64,000 bases of DNA. It comes from JACVRX01 sp963819885 (GTDB taxonomy: Bacteria > Actinomycetota > Actinomycetes > Jiangellales > Jiangellaceae). The DNA is taken from NCBI GenBank assembly GCA_963819885.1, contig CAWFXV010000008.1, forward strand, positions 9,784 to 73,783. The letters are read 5' to 3'. The notes under the pieces are model-generated. The model was not told where the DNA came from. It saw nothing but the letters and a program-made list of their open reading frames with translations, and did no database searches. Shown here in pieces: positions 61,619 through 64,000 of this stretch; position 1 is the first letter of the stretch, and every line of letters begins with the position of its first letter. A program made the position numbers and the translations under genes.

Positions 61619-62091
61619 TGGACGGTCCACCGGGCCAGCTCGACCGTGACCGGCGGGCCGGTCTGGTAGCCGTCGCGCAGCTGGTAGATGTCCCGCATCA
61701 GGTAGAGGGTCGCGTAGTGATCCCGGTCGGGGTGGAGCGCCTCGTATGCGTCGGCGATCGTCTGCAGCAGCGATGGGTCGGCGAGGATGCGGTCGAGCTG
61801 GCCCTCGACCTCCGCCCGGCCGATGCCGGTCCCCGTCGCGTTGAGCGGGACTCGTACCCGCTGCCGTCCGCTCTCGGTGTCGGCGAGCATGTAGGTCGAG
61901 CGAACCTTGGCGTCGAGCTCGTGCGCGGTGGCGTACTGCGCCATCGAGCCAAACGGGAAGTAGTCGTCACTGTCGGCGAGTGTGCCGTGGATCAGGGCGG
62001 CGATTCCCGCGAACGCGGCCGCAACCCGCCAGGCTGTCGATGCATGCGAAAGCTGCCGGGTGGCCCCGGGCGCCGCCTCGCCGCCTTTCAC
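61615..62091 (-). CDS. Exported or anchored protein upstream of HTTM
   Basis: 158 residues from GTG 62091 (TTG 62100 also possible). Helix at about residues 17-35 (WRVAAAFAGIAALIHGTLA) and a soluble part with DSDDYFPFGSMAQYATAHEL, then RILADPSLLQTIADAYEAL. Looks like the partner protein of HTTM pairs; function unknown. ATGA-coupled. Confidence 0.75.
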   Translation of the reverse strand: MKGGEAAPGATRQLSHASTAWRVAAAFAGIAALIHGTLADSDDYFPFGSMAQYATAHELDAKVRSTYMLADTESGRQRVRVPLNATGTGIGRAEVEGQLDRILADPSLLQTIADAYEALHPDRDHYATLYLMRDIYQLRDGYQTGPPVTVELARWTVQ

Positions 62092-62134
62092 GACGGCCAA
62101 GGGTAGTCGGCTGTCGCTGCTGCACCCGACTCCG

Positions 62135-62161
62135 CTTGCACTCTCGGGTGCAGAGTGCTAA
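62135..62161. promoter_or_regulatory. CIRCE element 1 (HrcA site)
   Basis: CTTGCACTC-N9-GAGTGCTAA: seven of nine left-arm bases and all nine right-arm bases match the CIRCE consensus. It covers the predicted groEL promoter from -35 to -10, so HrcA binding should block RNA polymerase. Confidence 0.85.
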
Positions 62162-62164
62162 ACA
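62136..62164 (+). promoter_or_regulatory. Predicted groEL promoter
   Basis: TTGCAC (62136-62141), 17-base spacer, TAAACA (62159-62164). It coincides with CIRCE 1, giving a start of transcription near 62171, at CIRCE 2. Confidence 0.6.
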
Positions 62165-62168
62165 CGCA

Positions 62169-62195
62169 TTAGCACTCTCTCATCGAGAGTGACAA
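62169..62195. promoter_or_regulatory. CIRCE element 2 (HrcA site)
   Basis: TTAGCACTC-N9-GAGTGACAA: perfect left arm, seven of nine right-arm bases. Located eight bases after CIRCE 1, at the predicted start of transcription. Confidence 0.85.
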
Positions 62196-62319
62196 CGACA
62201 GAGAACCGGGTCGGCGAGGTCCCGGGTGTCCCGGAGACAGGAGCCGGGGCCGCCGAGGCCGTCCGTCGCGGGCGTCGAGCCGGTCAATCCACCCGCTATC
62301 CGGGAGGACCAGGAAACCC

Positions 62320-63948
<1,629 letters not shown>

Positions 63949-64000
63949 GTCCAGCTGCATTCTCGCTCCACGAAGGGGCGGCGTTCCGGCTCATCCCGAG

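Overview
The window is high-GC DNA with frequent GTG starts, ATGA/GTGA stop-start overlaps and an actinobacterial gene set: a SARP/BTAD regulator, a class F sortase, a DUF3263 protein, a LytR_C protein, SoxR, and a lone groEL controlled by CIRCE. It is chromosomal DNA of an actinomycete. The order SAM riboswitch / threonine-synthase-like / ThiS-like / cold shock / groEL at the right end is, as I recall, also found in Streptomyces. I cannot place the genus. I see no phage genes, transposases, CRISPR arrays, tRNAs or rRNAs.

Layout. 1-3.6 kb: a lipoprotein fragment, then a two-component pair in which the response regulator is fused to a thioredoxin-reductase-like flavoprotein and the kinase carries a cyclic-nucleotide-binding domain. 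3.7-4.8 kb: copy A of a two-gene membrane module. 4.9-7.6 kb: a glycan operon (glycosyltransferase, acyltransferase, methyltransferase). 7.8-20.5 kb: an accessory region with a cytosolic subtilase, a frameshifted alpha/beta hydrolase, an FHA membrane protein and a partner sharing a seven-residue repeat, a MaoC protein, a DUF4397/sortase pair, copy B of the membrane module, a four-repeat hemopexin-like metallopeptidase and a HEAT protein. Many frames here are broken. 20.6-31 kb: a methyltransferase-like protein, a large SARP ATPase, two flavin oxygenases, and a divergent TetR locus with two palindromic operators controlling OsmC on one side and a hydrolase-glycosyltransferase fusion on the other. 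31-38.5 kb: a second subtilase, poly-gamma-glutamate hydrolase, VOC protein, dodecin, DUF4239 protein, potassium channel and YihY. 38.5-51 kb: redox and transport genes (phytoene-desaturase-like, FdhF/YdeP molybdoenzyme, ferredoxin-NADP reductase, APC permease, universal stress protein, DedA, solute-binding lipoprotein, SoxR). 51.4-57.8 kb: trehalose synthesis (otsA, otsB) around a Na+/H+ antiporter with a zinc-finger tail. 57.9-64 kb: the riboswitch-controlled sulfur/methionine-type locus, cold-shock gene, palindromic repeats, a membrane pair and groEL.

How the genes work together. The clearest functional units are: (i) the redox two-component pair; (ii) the glycan operon; (iii) the TetR regulon at 27.4-31 kb; (iv) the otsA/otsB trehalose pair; (v) the SAM-riboswitch operon, where the riboswitch makes methionine synthesis a better guess than threonine synthesis; (vi) groEL with two HrcA sites on its promoter. 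The least explained units are the duplicated membrane module and the FHA/heptad-repeat pair next to the cytosolic subtilase.

Caution. At least seven loci look like good genes interrupted by one-base shifts, mostly one extra base. They may be residual assembly errors or real decay; both readings are kept open. All family assignments come from reading motifs by eye, not from database searches.
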